From: Corallium rubrum
Taxonomy: Eukaryota > Cnidaria > Anthozoa > Scleralcyonacea > Coralliidae
DNA: 64,000 bases
NCBI GenBank assembly: GCA_964035015.1
Contig: OZ036006.1
Span: 5,803,041-5,867,040 of the forward strand
Direction of reading: 5' to 3'
The notes below the pieces were generated by a model. The model saw only the letters and a program-made list of their open reading frames with translations, ran no database searches and was not told the DNA's origin. The position numbers were made by a program, and so were the translations under genes. This document shows positions 24,248 through 36,950 of this stretch, one piece after another. Position 1 is the first letter of the stretch; every line of letters starts with the position of its first letter.

Positions 24248-25210
24248 TTAGAAATGCGAATGTACTGTATTGCAATGCATTTAAAGAGAGCTATCTTATT
24301 AACACTCTATATTATAAGGATGGGTGTTACAATGTATAGAAAATCTTAAAGGTGCATGGTTTAACTCATTCCTGTCCGAGGGCTTCCCCAGAGGTGAATA
24401 AAATCGTCTGGCGTTAGCCAGAATAAAATACTAAATACCAATTCGAACAGGAAAGACTTAATGGAGAACGAAGTACTGACATTTTGAGTCAAAGTCTTTC
24501 GCCAGAATAAATCGTAAATTGCTTGATGAAAGACTCTGATTCTGAACGTCAGTCTTCTCTTAAATCTGACCAGTTAACCACCAAGCTTTTTTTTTATAAC
24601 TCCTGACCACATTTAAGGTTCTATTTTTAAGCTTTGGCAAGCGACCACCTCTATATATTTACGACAATTTTTTTTGAAGTGTATATACGATTGACTACGG
24701 TCTGTTCTTGGGCTAACTTCCTTTATGTGCATACAGGAAGATTAAAGCGGGAAATTACTTGAAGGGAAACTGGAAAACTGAAAATGAAAGTGTACAGCGG
24801 AAAGCGTTGTCAGCAAGGCGTTGTCTTAACGACATATTTTATTCAAATGAATTTAAAACCTGCCCGTCGAAACCTGCGTCATTTCTCCTTATACGCTAAT
24901 AACCTTCACTTTCATTTTAAAACACAACAGTCTTGAATTTACACTTTTAAAATAGTCTTAAATAGTCTGTAAATATTGTGTTCATTGAGTCGATAAGGAC
25001 TATTAAAAAAGAGGAAATGCGTAGTTTTTACATTGCCTTCCTTGTTGAGCGATAGTAAATTTGAAAGGAAGATATAGAAGTGAAAATTACATCAAATGGC
25101 AGGTGCGTTTTCGTTTGAAGAAAAGGAAACTAGGAATATCTATTCTTGGCTGTTTAAACAGAAAGAATCCTTAAATTTTAGTGGTTTTTTTTTAAGTTCC
25201 GTTCTTTCAT

Positions 25211-25716
25211 TTATCTTTTTGCGTATTCTACATTCAAAATAGTCTCCACCAGGCCAGTCATCTTTCCTAAACATTGCCTTGCGTCTTCTAGATTCTGAAT
25301 ATAATCCACATCATCATTCACCATCTCATTTACAACATTCCTTAATCTCTCCACGCATGTTCCAACTCTCGCTATCCCGCTAACATTGTCTGTCTTGAGT
25401 TCCTCCAGGACTCTATTAAACGCACCGTAATCATTCCCAAGCTGGACCTTCAAACGTTGCGCAAGCTCTCGAACTGAACGAACACAAGGTATCTCCTGTC
25501 CATAGCATTCAATATTATCAAAAACAATATCTAGCTTATGAATAGCTTCCAAAAGAAACTGCAGTTTATTCCGCGCACTCCGCACTCCTTGCAATGCGAC
25601 TTCTTTATTTGCGGCGAGAAAGACACACTTGCTTTCCTATTACGTCCAACTTTGTTCAATCCGTCACATGAAGAAAAATCATGCCCACGAGTTTTTGCTT
25701 TCGAGCTTATATTCAT
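25211..25716 (-). pseudogene. Intronless, frameshifted paralogue of the 15841-19167 gene
   Basis: The main open segment ends at 25211 and reads RNKLQFLLEAIHKLDIVFDN, then IPCVRSVRELAQRL and GKMTGLVETILNVEYAKR. It aligns without large gaps to the C-terminal domain of the gene at 15841-19167 (VPCVPSL..., MGKVLGMCEGLLDCVY). The paralogue's intron after PSLKGIM is absent here. Upstream, another frame (ATG at 25716, MNISSKAKTRG) holds a segment with NWCELRKI just before it, resembling NISELREI of the other gene. The two frames overlap near 25590, so one frameshift separates them. A decayed copy, a retrocopy or a sequencing indel would all fit. Confidence 0.6.
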
Positions 25717-26446
25717 TGCGTTCTCGTTTCTTTTAGGCGTAAATATTTTGCGCAGTTCACACCAATTTGTTTTGCGGCCCTCGCAGTTCAAATCGTTTTG
25801 TTTTCTCCAGGTTTTGACGCTATTTAATATTCATCCAATGGCTTTGTTTTTCCAAGTTTAAATTTTCTGGTCCAACCAATGCCAAGTCGATGTGCATATT
25901 TAAATAAAGGCGTCTGTATTTTATCATTTTCCTTAATAGATTACTCTGTAACTTGCATAACTCATGCGGGTAACTACACGCAGTAACCCGCGCGCACACC
26001 ACGCGGCCGCGTCGCAACACGAGTGATCTGAGTACTAGTCTAATTTTTGGCACCATTTTTGATATTTTTTGATTTGGAAAGCTTGAAGCCTTGCATTTCT
26101 GATTGGATTTTTCAACCTTTTTCAAGACTAAAGTGTATAAACCATGCCGGTTTTATTGTGTCAGGTATGTCAAGTACTAGTTAAGATGTTTTAATAACTT
26201 TTTTTATACTTTGTTTGCCATTAAATCACGCGGGGTTTGTTGACATTTGACAACAGGTGGCAGTGCAGACAAAACACTTGGGAGTCTAAAGTTGCTCGTA
26301 TTTAGCTCTTGAAAGCTCAGAAACGAAAGGCTTTGGACTTAGGTCTTTGGTTCTTGTATTAAGACAAAATCTAAGTCTACTAAATGGTTGTTACTGCAAA
26401 AAATTAGTTAAAATAAGGACCGTTAAATCAACTCTAAGCCGGGTAG

Positions 26447-26527
26447 GTACTGTACTGTACTGTACTGTACTGTACTGTACTGTACTGTACTGTACTGTAC
26501 TGTACTGTACTGTACTGTACTGTACTG
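26447..26527 (+). repeat. (TACTG)n microsatellite
   Basis: About 16 perfect TACTG units. Confidence 0.97.
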
Positions 26528-26601
26528 CACGTGCAATATGCTGTGGCCTGTGGGGGAAGGGGGTGGGGTGTTAGGATGTCAGAGGTCAAAGTGTTTCAAA
26601 G

Positions 26602-26606
<5 letters not shown>

Positions 26607-26652
<46 letters not shown>
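26607..26652. repeat. (TA)n microsatellite
   Basis: Perfect TA dinucleotide run at the left edge of a foldback element. Confidence 0.95.
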
Positions 26653-26655
<3 letters not shown>

Positions 26656-26683
26656 CATACATATGATCTCAAAAGCACAAGAC

Positions 26684-27035
26684 TTAAAATACACTTCAAA
26701 TAAACAACAATTTTTTTAAAAGTAAACATGTTTCGGCAACATTTATGCCATCTTTAGTACTAAGCAGTAATGCATTAAAATATTTACAAGCAGTATTTAT
26801 ATAACTAATCTAAATATAAAATTCTAACACGATGTGACGAACTGAGGAGAATATTGTCACACCATGTTAGAATTTTATATTTAGAATAGTATCACCATTG
26901 TAATACAAATTAGGTTAAGTTATATAAATACTGCTTGTAAATATTTTAATCCATTACTGCTTAGTACTGAAGATGGCATAAGTGTTGCCGAAACATGTTT
27001 ACTTTTAAAAAATTTGTCGTTTATTTGAAGTGTAT
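26684..27035. mobile_element. Foldback element (AAGATGGCATAA family)
   Basis: Inverted arms with AAATACACTTCAAATAAAC, AAACATGTTTCGGCAAC and TAGTACTAAGCAGTAATG, and an inner arm TAAAATTCTAACA.G.TGTGA. Partial direct copies follow at 27278-27500 and 28540-28605. Confidence 0.8.
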
Positions 27036-27036
27036 A

Positions 27037-27068
<32 letters not shown>

Positions 27069-27085
27069 CATACATATATATACAT

Positions 27086-27202
27086 ATAAAGCATGAAGTA
27101 TAGTTACCTTAAAGTCTTCGCGACCAGAGGTTTCACCCATTTCATCCCGTTTAGGGTGAAACCTCTGGTAGCGAAGACTTTAAGGTAACTATACTTCATG
27201 CT
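27086..27202. repeat. Perfect hairpin
   Basis: Arms GCATGAAGTATAGTTACCTT and AAGGTAACTATACTTCATGC, continuing through AAAGTCTTCG and ACCAGAGGTTTCACCC. A similar architecture is at 56921-57030, including the downstream TTGAGCACTCT motif. Confidence 0.85.
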
Positions 27203-28180
27203 TTATATTTTGCTCTATCTATATGGTATTGAGCACTCTCTAACATTTCGTGAACCAAAACTCACTTAATATATTGTAAGACTTAAAATACACTTCAAAT
27301 AAACAACAATTTTTTTAGTAATGGATTAAAATATTTACAAGCAGTATTTACATATATTACTTAATCTGATTTGTATTACAATGTGATACTATTCTAAATA
27401 TAAAATTCTAACACGGTGTGACAATATTCTCCTCAGTTCATCACACCGTGTTAGAATTTTATATGTAGATTAGTATCGCCATTGTAATACAAGTCAGGTT
27501 AAGTTATATCAGGCCCAGCGGAAGCTCTGGAGAAGTGGAGCGGCTGGCTCTGGAGAAGTGGGGGGTCTGGAGGCATGCTCCCCCAGAAAATTTTGAATTT
27601 TGCATGCCCCAGAAAGGCATTTTTGGAGAGTTCTGAGAGGAATTTCCAAAAAATCAATTTGTAAGACAACGGTGATATTCAGGCATTTAAAGAGAAAATT
27701 CACGATAATTTAAGGCATTTGTTGCATTAAGAAAATTTAATAATTACAGCTTTTTAACCTGCCGGATTCATTTGCTAATAGAATGTTTAAGCTTCACCTT
27801 GGTACGCCGAACTACAAACTGCAGCCTGCAGGCAAAGGAAAATTGTTGTTTAAAAGACAATAAAAAGAAAACAGTCTTCCCACATTAAACTAAAACATAA
27901 AATAACCTTCATGATGGGAAAAAGCAAAACGCAAGATGACGAGTGGTAAAAAAACACTCTACCAATAAAAACAACTCTCTGAATTAATTAGCCATAATGT
28001 TACACCAGTGAGGTAACGAGAAGGTAAAACTCAGTGCTTAACTAAGTATTCCTTGACAAATCTCATTCTGGACTTTGTTTTCAAGATTGCAGCACCTTAT
28101 TGTAATGAAACTTTAAAATTTTATATCACTATTTTTATATATTTTTATATATTTTTATACATTTTTATATATTTTTATGT

Positions 28181-28292
28181 ACTGTATAATAAACGAGCAG
28201 GAGTGTTTTATCAGATATAAAGACACGAGGCGAAGCCGAGTGTTTTTATATCTGATAAAACACGAACTGCGAGTTTATTATACGGCTTCAAA
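28181..28292. repeat. Hairpin (GAGGCGAAGCCGAG centre)
   Basis: Arms GTATAATAAAC.AGC and GTTTATTATAC with TGTTTTATCAGATATAAA inverted; centre GAGGCGAAGCCGAG. The CTCGGCTTCGCC motif recurs near 51330. Confidence 0.75.
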
Positions 28293-28601
28293 AACGAACC
28301 ACTTGGTAAGTTGATTGGCGGAGTTAGTTTGAAAAATAACCTTGTCTAAGCCGAGAAAATCAAAGCTAAAGTTTATGTAAATCAGGAGAAATCTTTATCA
28401 CATATAGAGATATGATACGGTCATGATTTTCTTTTGTGTTTTCCTCATGAATTATTAATGAGTTTTTGAAATATTTTTAAAAGTGTTTATGTCAGCAAAA
28501 CATTTGACCAAAAAGTGGACCCCAGCTCTGCTGGCCTGTATATAAATACTGCTTGTAAATATTTTAATTCATTACTGCTTAGTACTGAAGATGGCATAAG
28601 T

Positions 28602-28632
<31 letters not shown>

Positions 28633-28636
<4 letters not shown>

Positions 28637-28800
28637 TTACCAGGGTTAAGTCACGTTGGCCTGAAAAACAGAGAAAAATCTTCTCGATGTTTCGAGCGAA
28701 GGCCCTTTACTAATTTCTCCTGACGAAGGGCCTTCGCTCGAAACGTCGAGAAGATTTTTCTCTGTTTTTCAGGCCAATGTGACTTAACCCTGGTTAATAT
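28633..28800. mobile_element. Foldback element, CTGACGA/GAAACG family
   Basis: Arms of about 65 bp (GGGTTAAGTCACGTTGGCCT...; AAAAACAGAGAAAAATCTTC). The loop is TTTACTAATTTCTCCTGACGA. It matches the 3' flank of the Penelope-like ORF at 61020. Confidence 0.85.
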
Positions 28801-28841
28801 TCAGATTTCAACCGTGGCCGACGCTGTCCTAGAAGCTTTTA

Positions 28842-28855
28842 ACTATATATATATA

Positions 28856-28893
<38 letters not shown>
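28842..28893. repeat. (TA)n microsatellite
   Basis: TA repeat next to the foldback element; a second short TA run is at 28606-28632. Confidence 0.9.
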
Positions 28894-28897
<4 letters not shown>

Positions 28898-29559
28898 TAT
28901 ATAGATGTGAGTGTTTTACTAGAGGATATGCAGTGTCGTGTTTTCGATATCCTCACTAGTGAAGATATTGATGATGTCATTAAGAATTTTCCCGCTTTTA
29001 CGCTCATTTGTAAAATATTGTTTTCCCCACTCAAAGATAAAATCCATATCTTTGCACCATCGTGTAATATCATCTCCATATATATATATTATATATAGGA
29101 GTTAGTTGGGTTAGTGGTCCTCACATTGTCATCTGAATGTTTTCCGTGTAATCCATTGCAGCAGGCAACATTAGTTTTATTTTTCTTCCAACTAATTGCT
29201 GCCCTCACACTTAAAAATATCTTCTACTGGGGATGATTGAGGGGGGGGGGGGGGTTGTTTAAAGGTTAATCTATATAGCGTGGTACTAGAAGTGTTCCTA
29301 AAGCCCACAATTCATTTTCTTAGTCTGACCATTTTGTTGAAATTTGTTGAACAACTTTTTGTCTTGAATTTGATTTGGTTTTGACCAAGCAATAAGAAAT
29401 AAGATTATCAATTAAAAATCCTGTTCAAATTCATAACAGGAAGTTATTCAACAGACTACATCCTGATTTAAGACAGGGAAGTGAATTCCAGCTTTTTTTT
29501 TTGAGGAAACACTTCTAAATATTGTCATGACAGTAAAGAAGGTGGGACAGACACTTTAC

Positions 29560-29795
29560 TCATCAAAGAGTAATCCTAGGTTCCAGCATCTTGCTCTTCC
29601 TGATGTCTTCCCTCCATCTTTCTCTGTCTCTCGCTCTTTCTTTCACAGCCTTATAGTGTCCAAACACCTTCGTCACCTCCGTTCGCCTTCACCCCCTTTT
29701 CACTTCTCTGTGTCCATCTCTTATCTCACACACTCTCTTTAGCAGCCAATCATCGTTCATCCTTGATATGTGTCCCACAAATGTCACTTTTGTTC
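29560..29795 (-). pseudogene. Degenerate LINE C-terminal fragment
   Basis: The minus strand reads FVGHISRMNDDWLLKRV and, in another frame, RDRERWREDIRKSK. This resembles the GH..RM.DDR..K.V ... DR.RWR pattern after the reverse transcriptase of LINE-type elements. It is broken by frameshifts. Confidence 0.45.
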
Positions 29796-30109
29796 AGATC
29801 ACTCTCTTCGGCAAATCACCCTGTTCCATTTCTACCTGCTCAAAAACTGACTTATTTGTCTGCATGTCTGCCCATTTCACATACAGTAATAGGTGAACTC
29901 ATTGCTGTCAAGGATGTCTGAGGGTTTTCTCTTTGATGAATAAAATCGTTTGCCATTAGACAGAGTATCATAAATAAAGGAGCCAGCTCAGGCTGGAATG
30001 CCGGGTTAATGCGTTCCCTAACTACACTTCTTCCCAACTGACAAGTAAAATCATCTGGCATTAGCCAGAGTAAAATACTAAAAGGCCCCCACAGCAGGGA
30101 AAGAGTTCA

Positions 30110-31740
30110 ACAAAGACATCTGATGTAATACAGGCTTTATATTATATTGTACACAAACACAATATTATATTGCAAAAAATTTATATTGATTCAATACTTA
30201 GATTAATATTAAATAATGTACAATGAATCTTAAATATTCCCTTCTCTCACAGTTTAACTTAAGAATTAACCATAAATCAGAAATAAACTTGTTCGCAAGT
30301 ATAGTTTGTCAAATGATTAAGTGTATCAGCAGATATAACTAAGGAGTTTACAAAAGACCAATTTTGTATTCAGTAAGTTTATACTAGACCAAGAATGGAA
30401 TTAGTACATTTTGAATTCTTATGTTTTGTAAATGTATGAAGATTTTATATTAAATGTGGCAAATTGGACAAAAGATTATTGTAATAAATAACGTTGAATA
30501 ACACAATAATTTATCATCCTTTTGTGTTTAGCCACTTCTTATATTACAAGTTGCAGCTACTTGCAACACTAATTTCTGCTTTTAACTAATTTGAAATTAT
30601 ATATATAATACATAACTGTGTTCCCAATGGCAACAGGTGTCTTCGGAAAGTAAATAAATTATAAAAATGTCTTTTCAGCTCAATGTACATTTTAGCAAAG
30701 CACAAAAAAATCTTTAACCATGCATCTGGATAGAATATGAATAATATTAGGTAACTACTTTTGTAGTTGAGATATATTTATCGATTTTTGTTTCCCAATA
30801 ACTTGAACCAAACTGTACTGTAGTGATCTGACTACATCATGGGCACTTGTTGTGGGTGCCCCAAGCAGACCTAATTTTGCCAGTATTCGGAAACCTAATA
30901 TTGGTTCTGTTGAGTCCCAGACTTTTTTTCATTGACATCAAATTGTAAAGTGAGTGACCTAACTCCAACAAAATCCTAACCCTAGTCAGTAACCATGTTT
31001 ACCACCAAGCTTATACCCTAACCTAACCCACTAACAGATTTACACTCTAGTTAAATATGCTGGCTTAGAGTTACTGTATAATAGGTGAATTTCAGGGTAT
31101 TGCACGTACATCATTTTGGAAAGAAACTGGTGGGCTCCCCACAAAGTAAGCAATGGCAAACAGGCTTGCTAGTGATCCAACAACAGCAGAATAACAGTGT
31201 TAAACATCCAGAGACTGTATCTATACTTTGTTTATTTTAAACAGTATGCCTACTTTGAGTGGAGCTTGCTAGTTTGTTTTCTTAAAATGATGTGCATGCA
31301 ACACCCTTGAAACTTGCCTATTATGTAATCCCAAGGTAGTAAATATTAACCACTGGCAAAATGTAGTCTGTTAATGGACACCTACAACAACTGCCTAACT
31401 CGTAAGATGTTGTTAAACTTAAGTCAACACTTACTTACAATGTAACTCAGTTGACTGTTTTCACTAACTCCAAAGAAATTTAAATCACCAAAAAGCATTT
31501 ATAGTAACCATGTTCATGTTCCTAGCAAAAGACACTGTTTAAAAATCCATTGTTAAAAACCAATGTTGACATGGTGGTCACAATGTCATATAATAATGCT
31601 CTTGTAGTCCATATTCCTCTTCAGCCTTACAATTTGATATTAGGAAAGCCAATATAATGTTGTCTGAACGTCTGGTTATCTTTGATTTAGAAATACTGTG
31701 CTAGCAGTGTTGTTTACCACTTGGTGTGTTTCCATAGTGA
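30110..31740. other. AT-rich stretch, nothing recognised
   Basis: No ORF with family features, no clear repeat boundary. It lies just 3' of the SPSB gene; degenerate CCCTAACCTAACCC near 31015 is too short to be telomeric. Confidence 0.6.
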
Positions 31741-31742
31741 TC

Positions 31743-31885
31743 TTACCATTGGTATTGGATGTATCGTTTCAGGACTCCAGGTAAAGGTAATTTGTCTACA
31801 TTCTCTTGCACTTTCATTAATCTTTGCTTGCCCATTGACTTTCGTATACTTCTCCGACATAATTCCATCAAAGGTTGAGGTTCAG
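31743..31885 (-). CDS. SPSB: SPSB terminal exon encoding the SOCS box
   Basis: 143 nt, acceptor TTATTCCAG, ending TAA. Reads [20 protein letters not shown] to [15 protein letters not shown]. The intron to the SPRY exon is about 2.9 kb. Confidence 0.93.
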
Positions 31886-34800
31886 CTGGAATAAATAAAT
31901 AGATAAATAAATAAATAAACAAGCAAACAAAAGATAAAAATTAAATGAATAAATCCAGTAAGTACAGTAAATATGAAAATCAAACCCATATTACTGTATA
32001 TACATTACTGTTGTGGTATATTATATTCATATATACTAACTTCAATGATATGTGATGGTACATGGTGGTATTTCACTGTAGATGATGGTATACAATGGTG
32101 TTAGTAGTATGTGACTGTAGTAGATGATGGTATAACTGTTGGTGATGGTATATGGTGATATAACTGTAGATAATGGCATATATGGTGGTATGACTGTAGA
32201 TGATGATATATGGTGATATAACTACAGAGGATGGTATATGGTGATATTACTGTAGGTGATGGTATATGGTGATAGATAGAGAGATAGATAGAAACTTTAT
32301 TTAAACACGTTGACCCTGTCAACTGAAGCTGATTTCCACGAGGGGCATGTGCAAAAGATATTTACATATAAAGGGAAAAGACAAAAAACTAAGAAACTAT
32401 TTACAAAATTAGATATAACATGTAGTACTGTAGCCTGCGTTCAGACTCCACTCGTCCCCGGAAGATTTTCTTCCGGAAACGAGCAGAGTCTGCACGCAGG
32501 CTAGTAGTACTGAAGTTAACATAACCAACTAGAAAGTAATCAAACTAAAAGTATTTACAGGAAAATCTATACACACTTAATTCAACTTTCAAATGTCAAT
32601 GCAAGTAGCGATTTTCTTTTGAAAGGAAGTGAGGGATGTACTTCCCCTAATTTCTTTTGGAATATAACTATAGATGATGGTATATGGTGATATAACTGGA
32701 GACGATGGTATATGGTGATATAACTGTAGATGATGGTACAGTATATGGCGATATAACTGTACATGATGGTATATGGTGATATAACTGTATATGGTGGTAT
32801 GGCTGTAGATAATACTACAGTATATGGTACATGACTGTAGATGATGTGTATTTTACAGTGCAATATGAATGCCATATGATGGTAGATAACGGCATATGGT
32901 GATAAGTGATGTCAGATGATGGTAGAATAGATAACAGTAAACAATGACAATATGATAAAGACACTGTAGATAAATAGCCATGTTATATAGTATCTGACAC
33001 CAAGTACAACCACCATTGTAATCTTTCGTTTTCTGCGCTAGAGTTTTTTCGTCAACTATAATTTATTCCCAACAATTTTCTCAAATAATTTATTTCATAA
33101 TTCCTAAAATCGTGACCTTTACATTGCAAATTCAGACGATTTTAATGATAAAGTCTGACACTTTGAATACGTGACGCACGAAATAATGCATTACATTTTA
33201 ATTTTGTCACGTCCAAAGTATATCTATTATTCAAAGCTCGAGATAAGCAGATAGAAGGTCTTAAATACGTATTTGGTCGTAAAGTCGTCCAGTATCTCAA
33301 ACGATGTCAAAATTTAGTGGATGTTCGAACGTATTTGTAAAGTACTTTAGTCTTATTTCTTCGTTAAAGTGTGTAATTAAACATTGAATTTCTCGTCTGC
33401 TGCTGAACAGATGTAAAGTTTACACGCTTCCCTTGAGGGCTAAAGTAATTTACTAGAAAAGCAACACGTTTTTTTAACAATCTGGCAGCCCACAGAAACC
33501 GTCCGTCCAGGTGTGGGCAATTAAGGCCTACAAAACACAATTAATTTTTACAAAGCTTTCCAGTGCTAGGGCAGCTGAAGATCACCGGAGAATATTGAAT
33601 ATTAGGGAAATATAGGAATGGTAGATATGTGAGTGTTAATATCAGCTATATCATTGGATATTATCATCTTTGTGAAATCCTTAGATATAGGATTACATTA
33701 AACACCTTATTTCACAACCCCGTGGTTATATTTCGAGATGTTTTCGAATAAACTATACGATACGTGTCCTTTTATACCACAGCGAAGCCGAAGGGACTTA
33801 GACCTTTCCCCCTTGACTCCAAACAAAGAAGTTTCCAAATGTTCAAAAATAAAAAACTATCCGAACAATAAGTCTTTTCAATCAAGCTTGTTCTTTCTCG
33901 GTTGCCAGGGTATCTTGTCAAACGGCCATAAAAGGATTTTATAATTAATTACTCACTCAATACAAAAGAGTTTTCTTTGACGAACAACTAGTCGTACGCT
34001 AGACAAAGGAACCACAAGTCAGGTGTATTCATAGGCTTTGTTACGACTATATTCTCGCGATAAATATAGCCCGTTGCTGTTTGCCTCAAGACGTTGCCTG
34101 ATATCGAAAAATCCCGACAACAATCGAAAGTGAAAGGCCGGATACTTAAGTCGAAACCCCAAAGATTGAAAGCTTGGCAACTGGACAAATTCAAATCGTC
34201 TTTGTTTATATTCGTCCTCGTATAGCGCCGAACTATGAAGGGGTTTACCCCCCGGGCTTTGTGTTTGAAAAGAATGTTTTTGAACACGCAGTGGCTGATT
34301 TTTGTTCGCTAGAAAACATCTAGGGTAGGATTAAACAGCGGTGAAACATAATCTAGGCGTACTAGAAGTGGTTTCCGCTATGCCCGCAGTCAGATATTAT
34401 CGTAGTTACATCAGCAACTTTAGCTATTTAGGGCGAAAATGACCTAATATGTCAAACTCTGTCAGAGCGCTAGTACTTCGGTTGTTCATCCATGATTCCC
34501 TGCCGAATATTTTAAAGTTAACCTCAATTAAAACAACTATAGGACGGCTTTTGGTCTTCAATGATATCCTATGACGCTATATCGCCGAGTTACGGAAACC
34601 GAAATTTGGCCAAAAACATCTCCGTGATCATCTGAAAGCAAATGTCTTTGTTTGAACGGAAAGCGGAAATGACATCATCCACGCCTTAGAATTCGCCCCC
34701 TTTTGTTGTGGTTGTGACACGACTAATGTCAACATGAACTCTAGCCGAAATTCTTGCCAGGAAAAATAAGAAATAAAATAGCGTGTATATATACTTACGA

Positions 34801-35513
34801 TCAAGCCCTCCCAGATATTTCATGTCTACTTCACAATGTCCCCAAACGGCGGACACAATGGGATACAATGTCTTTCCTTTCAACCCTCTGAAAGCGACCC
34901 CATAATATTGATCATTGGCTTCAAAGGCCATTGTGCCTTCTTCCATATCGAGAATTACACGTATACTTTCTGGACCTGTAAAACTACTATCGTTCGTTTC
35001 GGGATAGGAGATTTTTGATGTGTTCTTCTCGTTATGGTATAGTTTATTCCGTCCGATATCCCATCCCCAACTTTCTGAGTTATTTCCTACTAATGTCTGG
35101 TATCCAGTACATTGGAGAGGGGCCTTCGCCGTCGCCACTCCGATTACGGCGTGTGTACCGCGTTGTCGAGTTGGCCATTTTATTTCCCAGACGTGAAAGC
35201 CTCGTGTGTAACCGTTCTTTCCTCGTATACAATCTGTACTCTGAGCCACAGGGTGACGGTGAAGAACGTAAGGGTTATCTTCTTTCACAAATATATTCGT
35301 CGATTTATCGTCAGGATTCCACGCGTGTGCTTGCGTTACTTCGTTCGTGAGTTTCGGTCGATCTAGGATAATATCTAATTTCTCTGGTCGGACTTGAACG
35401 CTGGGATCTGGTTTGACCGGGGTCGGTTCGATGCTGTTGAAATTCTTGTTGTAACGTTGAAGTCGGTCACCGTTTTCCATGTTTCGTTTAGTCGATGAAA
35501 TTCGTGATCCCAT
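31743..35513 (-). CDS. SPSB: SPRY domain- and SOCS box-containing protein (SPSB1/SPSB4/Gustavus type), 285 aa
   Basis: Substrate adaptor of a Cullin-RING E3 ubiquitin ligase: in this family the SPRY domain binds short peptide degrons and the SOCS box binds Elongin B/C and Cullin. Two coding exons on the minus strand, 35513-34799 and 31885-31743, join in phase 1 (GAT C + CT) to give [17 protein letters not shown], the family's invariant SPRY-to-SOCS transition. Start is ATG at 35513 ([10 protein letters not shown]); the upstream extension lacks an ATG. The SPRY domain spans roughly residues 80-238 and includes [57 protein letters not shown] and VSAVWGHCE. The SOCS box has the Elongin BC motif [10 protein letters not shown] and the Cullin box LPLPGVL. 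Vertebrate SPSB proteins are about 270 aa, so length fits. 5' UTR exons are not identified. Confidence 0.95.
32040..32895 (+). repeat. GATGGTATATGGTGATATAACTGTA-type minisatellite, split by an insertion
   Basis: Units with GATGATGGTATATGGTGATA occur at 32040-32280 and resume at 32660-32895. Lies within the SPSB intron. Confidence 0.85.
32281..32655 (-). mobile_element. Retroelement 3' end inserted in the minisatellite
   Basis: Starts with AGATAGATAGAAACTTTATT, then TTAAACACGTTGACCCTGTC, the reverse complement of a LINE/SINE 3' end with a short-repeat tail. A similar AACTTTATTTAAACAC.C segment is at 44785. It carries an inner hairpin at 32440-32506 (TAGCCTGCGT...ACGCAGGCTA). Confidence 0.6.
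33000..34680. other. SPSB intron, 5' part: nothing recognised
   Basis: Mostly unique AT-rich sequence without coding signature. Confidence 0.5.
34799..35513 (-). CDS. SPSB: SPSB exon encoding N-terminus and SPRY domain
   Basis: 715 nt from ATG to GATC before donor GTAAGT (34798-34793). The N-terminal 75 residues are divergent; the SPRY domain is intact. Confidence 0.93.
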
Positions 35514-35569
35514 TCTTAGATATGGCACGTAACGAACCGCTCGACGCTCGTGAAGGCAAGCCAACGTGA

Positions 35570-36950
35570 AACAAGAACGAAAAACTTAAACGTCTTCGCC
35601 TCAGAGATGATACGAAACAGAAAATGAAACACGTTCTCTCTGAGAGTCTAAACCTTCATTCAGCACGGACACCTAATACCTCTTGTTGCGTCGATGATAA
35701 TAATGGTATTAAACTTGAGACTTGAGACTTCGCCAGATAACTGTTAATTCTTCTAATCCTGTCTTCTAGTTATATCGTACACTCTTTGAAGAATGAATTT
35801 GTCGACGTCTGTCTGATTTATGTTCTTCTTTGCTAGATTCTACCAAATCTACGTTTCTCACTGAATACCTTTTGTTTCCGTTTAGCTCGTCGTATTTATA
35901 CCTGCTTGAAAACCCCGCAATTCGCATGCATCAACAAAGAGATAGTCATGTGACTTCCGGCACGTGGTAATGACTGATTTCCTTTGTCGTGAAGACTTCG
36001 TCGAGCGTATAATTGGCAAAAAGAAATATACGGAGGCACCAACGTGTTTCAACTTTATACTGTGTATTTGAGTCAAGGGTTATTTCCGTAACGGGTTTTT
36101 TCTAAACGAAACCGCTAGGTATCTTTCAACATTTAGAGAAAAGGTTCATTTTCTGTTAGTAAGTTAACGAAAGGGCCGAGACTCGCGTGTGTCGTGTTTG
36201 AGTTAGAGTTAGCGTGTCGTAGGCTCGTCTGAAGGGAAACCATTAAGAATATATGATTGTCTAAAGCACCACACACCCATGACCGTAAGAAAAACAAGGG
36301 ATTAGTCAAGTTGAGTGAGAACATATATTCGTAACGACAATATTAAAGTGAAATTCACGCTATCATGAACTCTGAAAGATCAAAACATGAGCTAATCAGG
36401 CAATCGGTTAACAGTGAAATATTTTCGTTGAGCTTGACCGCACGTAGAAATCAACAACCAGTAGTTTTAAGCTGGCTATAACTTCTCGTCATCTGAGAGC
36501 AGTTCTTTCCGTGACAACTCCACACGAGATCTTTAGCTACTAGCGAACTCCGCCCCTAGCTACGATTGCGTGTCATGTCTCCAGAATAGAGAACACAACC
36601 AAGAGATATTGTCGGAGAGAAGCTAGGATAGAAATTACACGCTTGGGAAACACACTTCTTAATTTTCTCCAATTTTTTTTTTGTTTTATTTTGTTCTCCA
36701 GTGATCACACTGGTACCTGTGTGGAGGTGTCATCACTGTAGCGGTTGCTGGCCATCTTCGTGTGTTGCCTTGTTAAGCGTGCGCTGACGTTTCAAGAGCA
36801 CGACAGATGCGCGTCGCTCGTTGTTTTATTGTTCCCTCTATCGACAAAAGCGTTTAGCGTTTGTAAAAGTTCGCGTCTCTTTGTTTGCCCGTCAAGTGTA
36901 AAACCAACGCGCCAGGCTACCAGCTGTTTTCAGAAGAGCGCGTGCTTTTA
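35570..36950. other. Upstream region of the SPSB gene
   Basis: No confident exon or repeat. It should contain the promoter and any 5' UTR exon, but no TATA or other element can be called with confidence. Confidence 0.5.

Noticed and set aside
26154..26175. ATGCCGGTTTTATTGTGTCAG followed by GTATGT, a possible first exon
   Set aside because: Seven codons with a good start context and donor, but no downstream exon found.
31010..31035. CCCTAACCTAACCC-like telomeric sequence (also 57965)
   Set aside because: Only two or three imperfect units, within AT-rich DNA.
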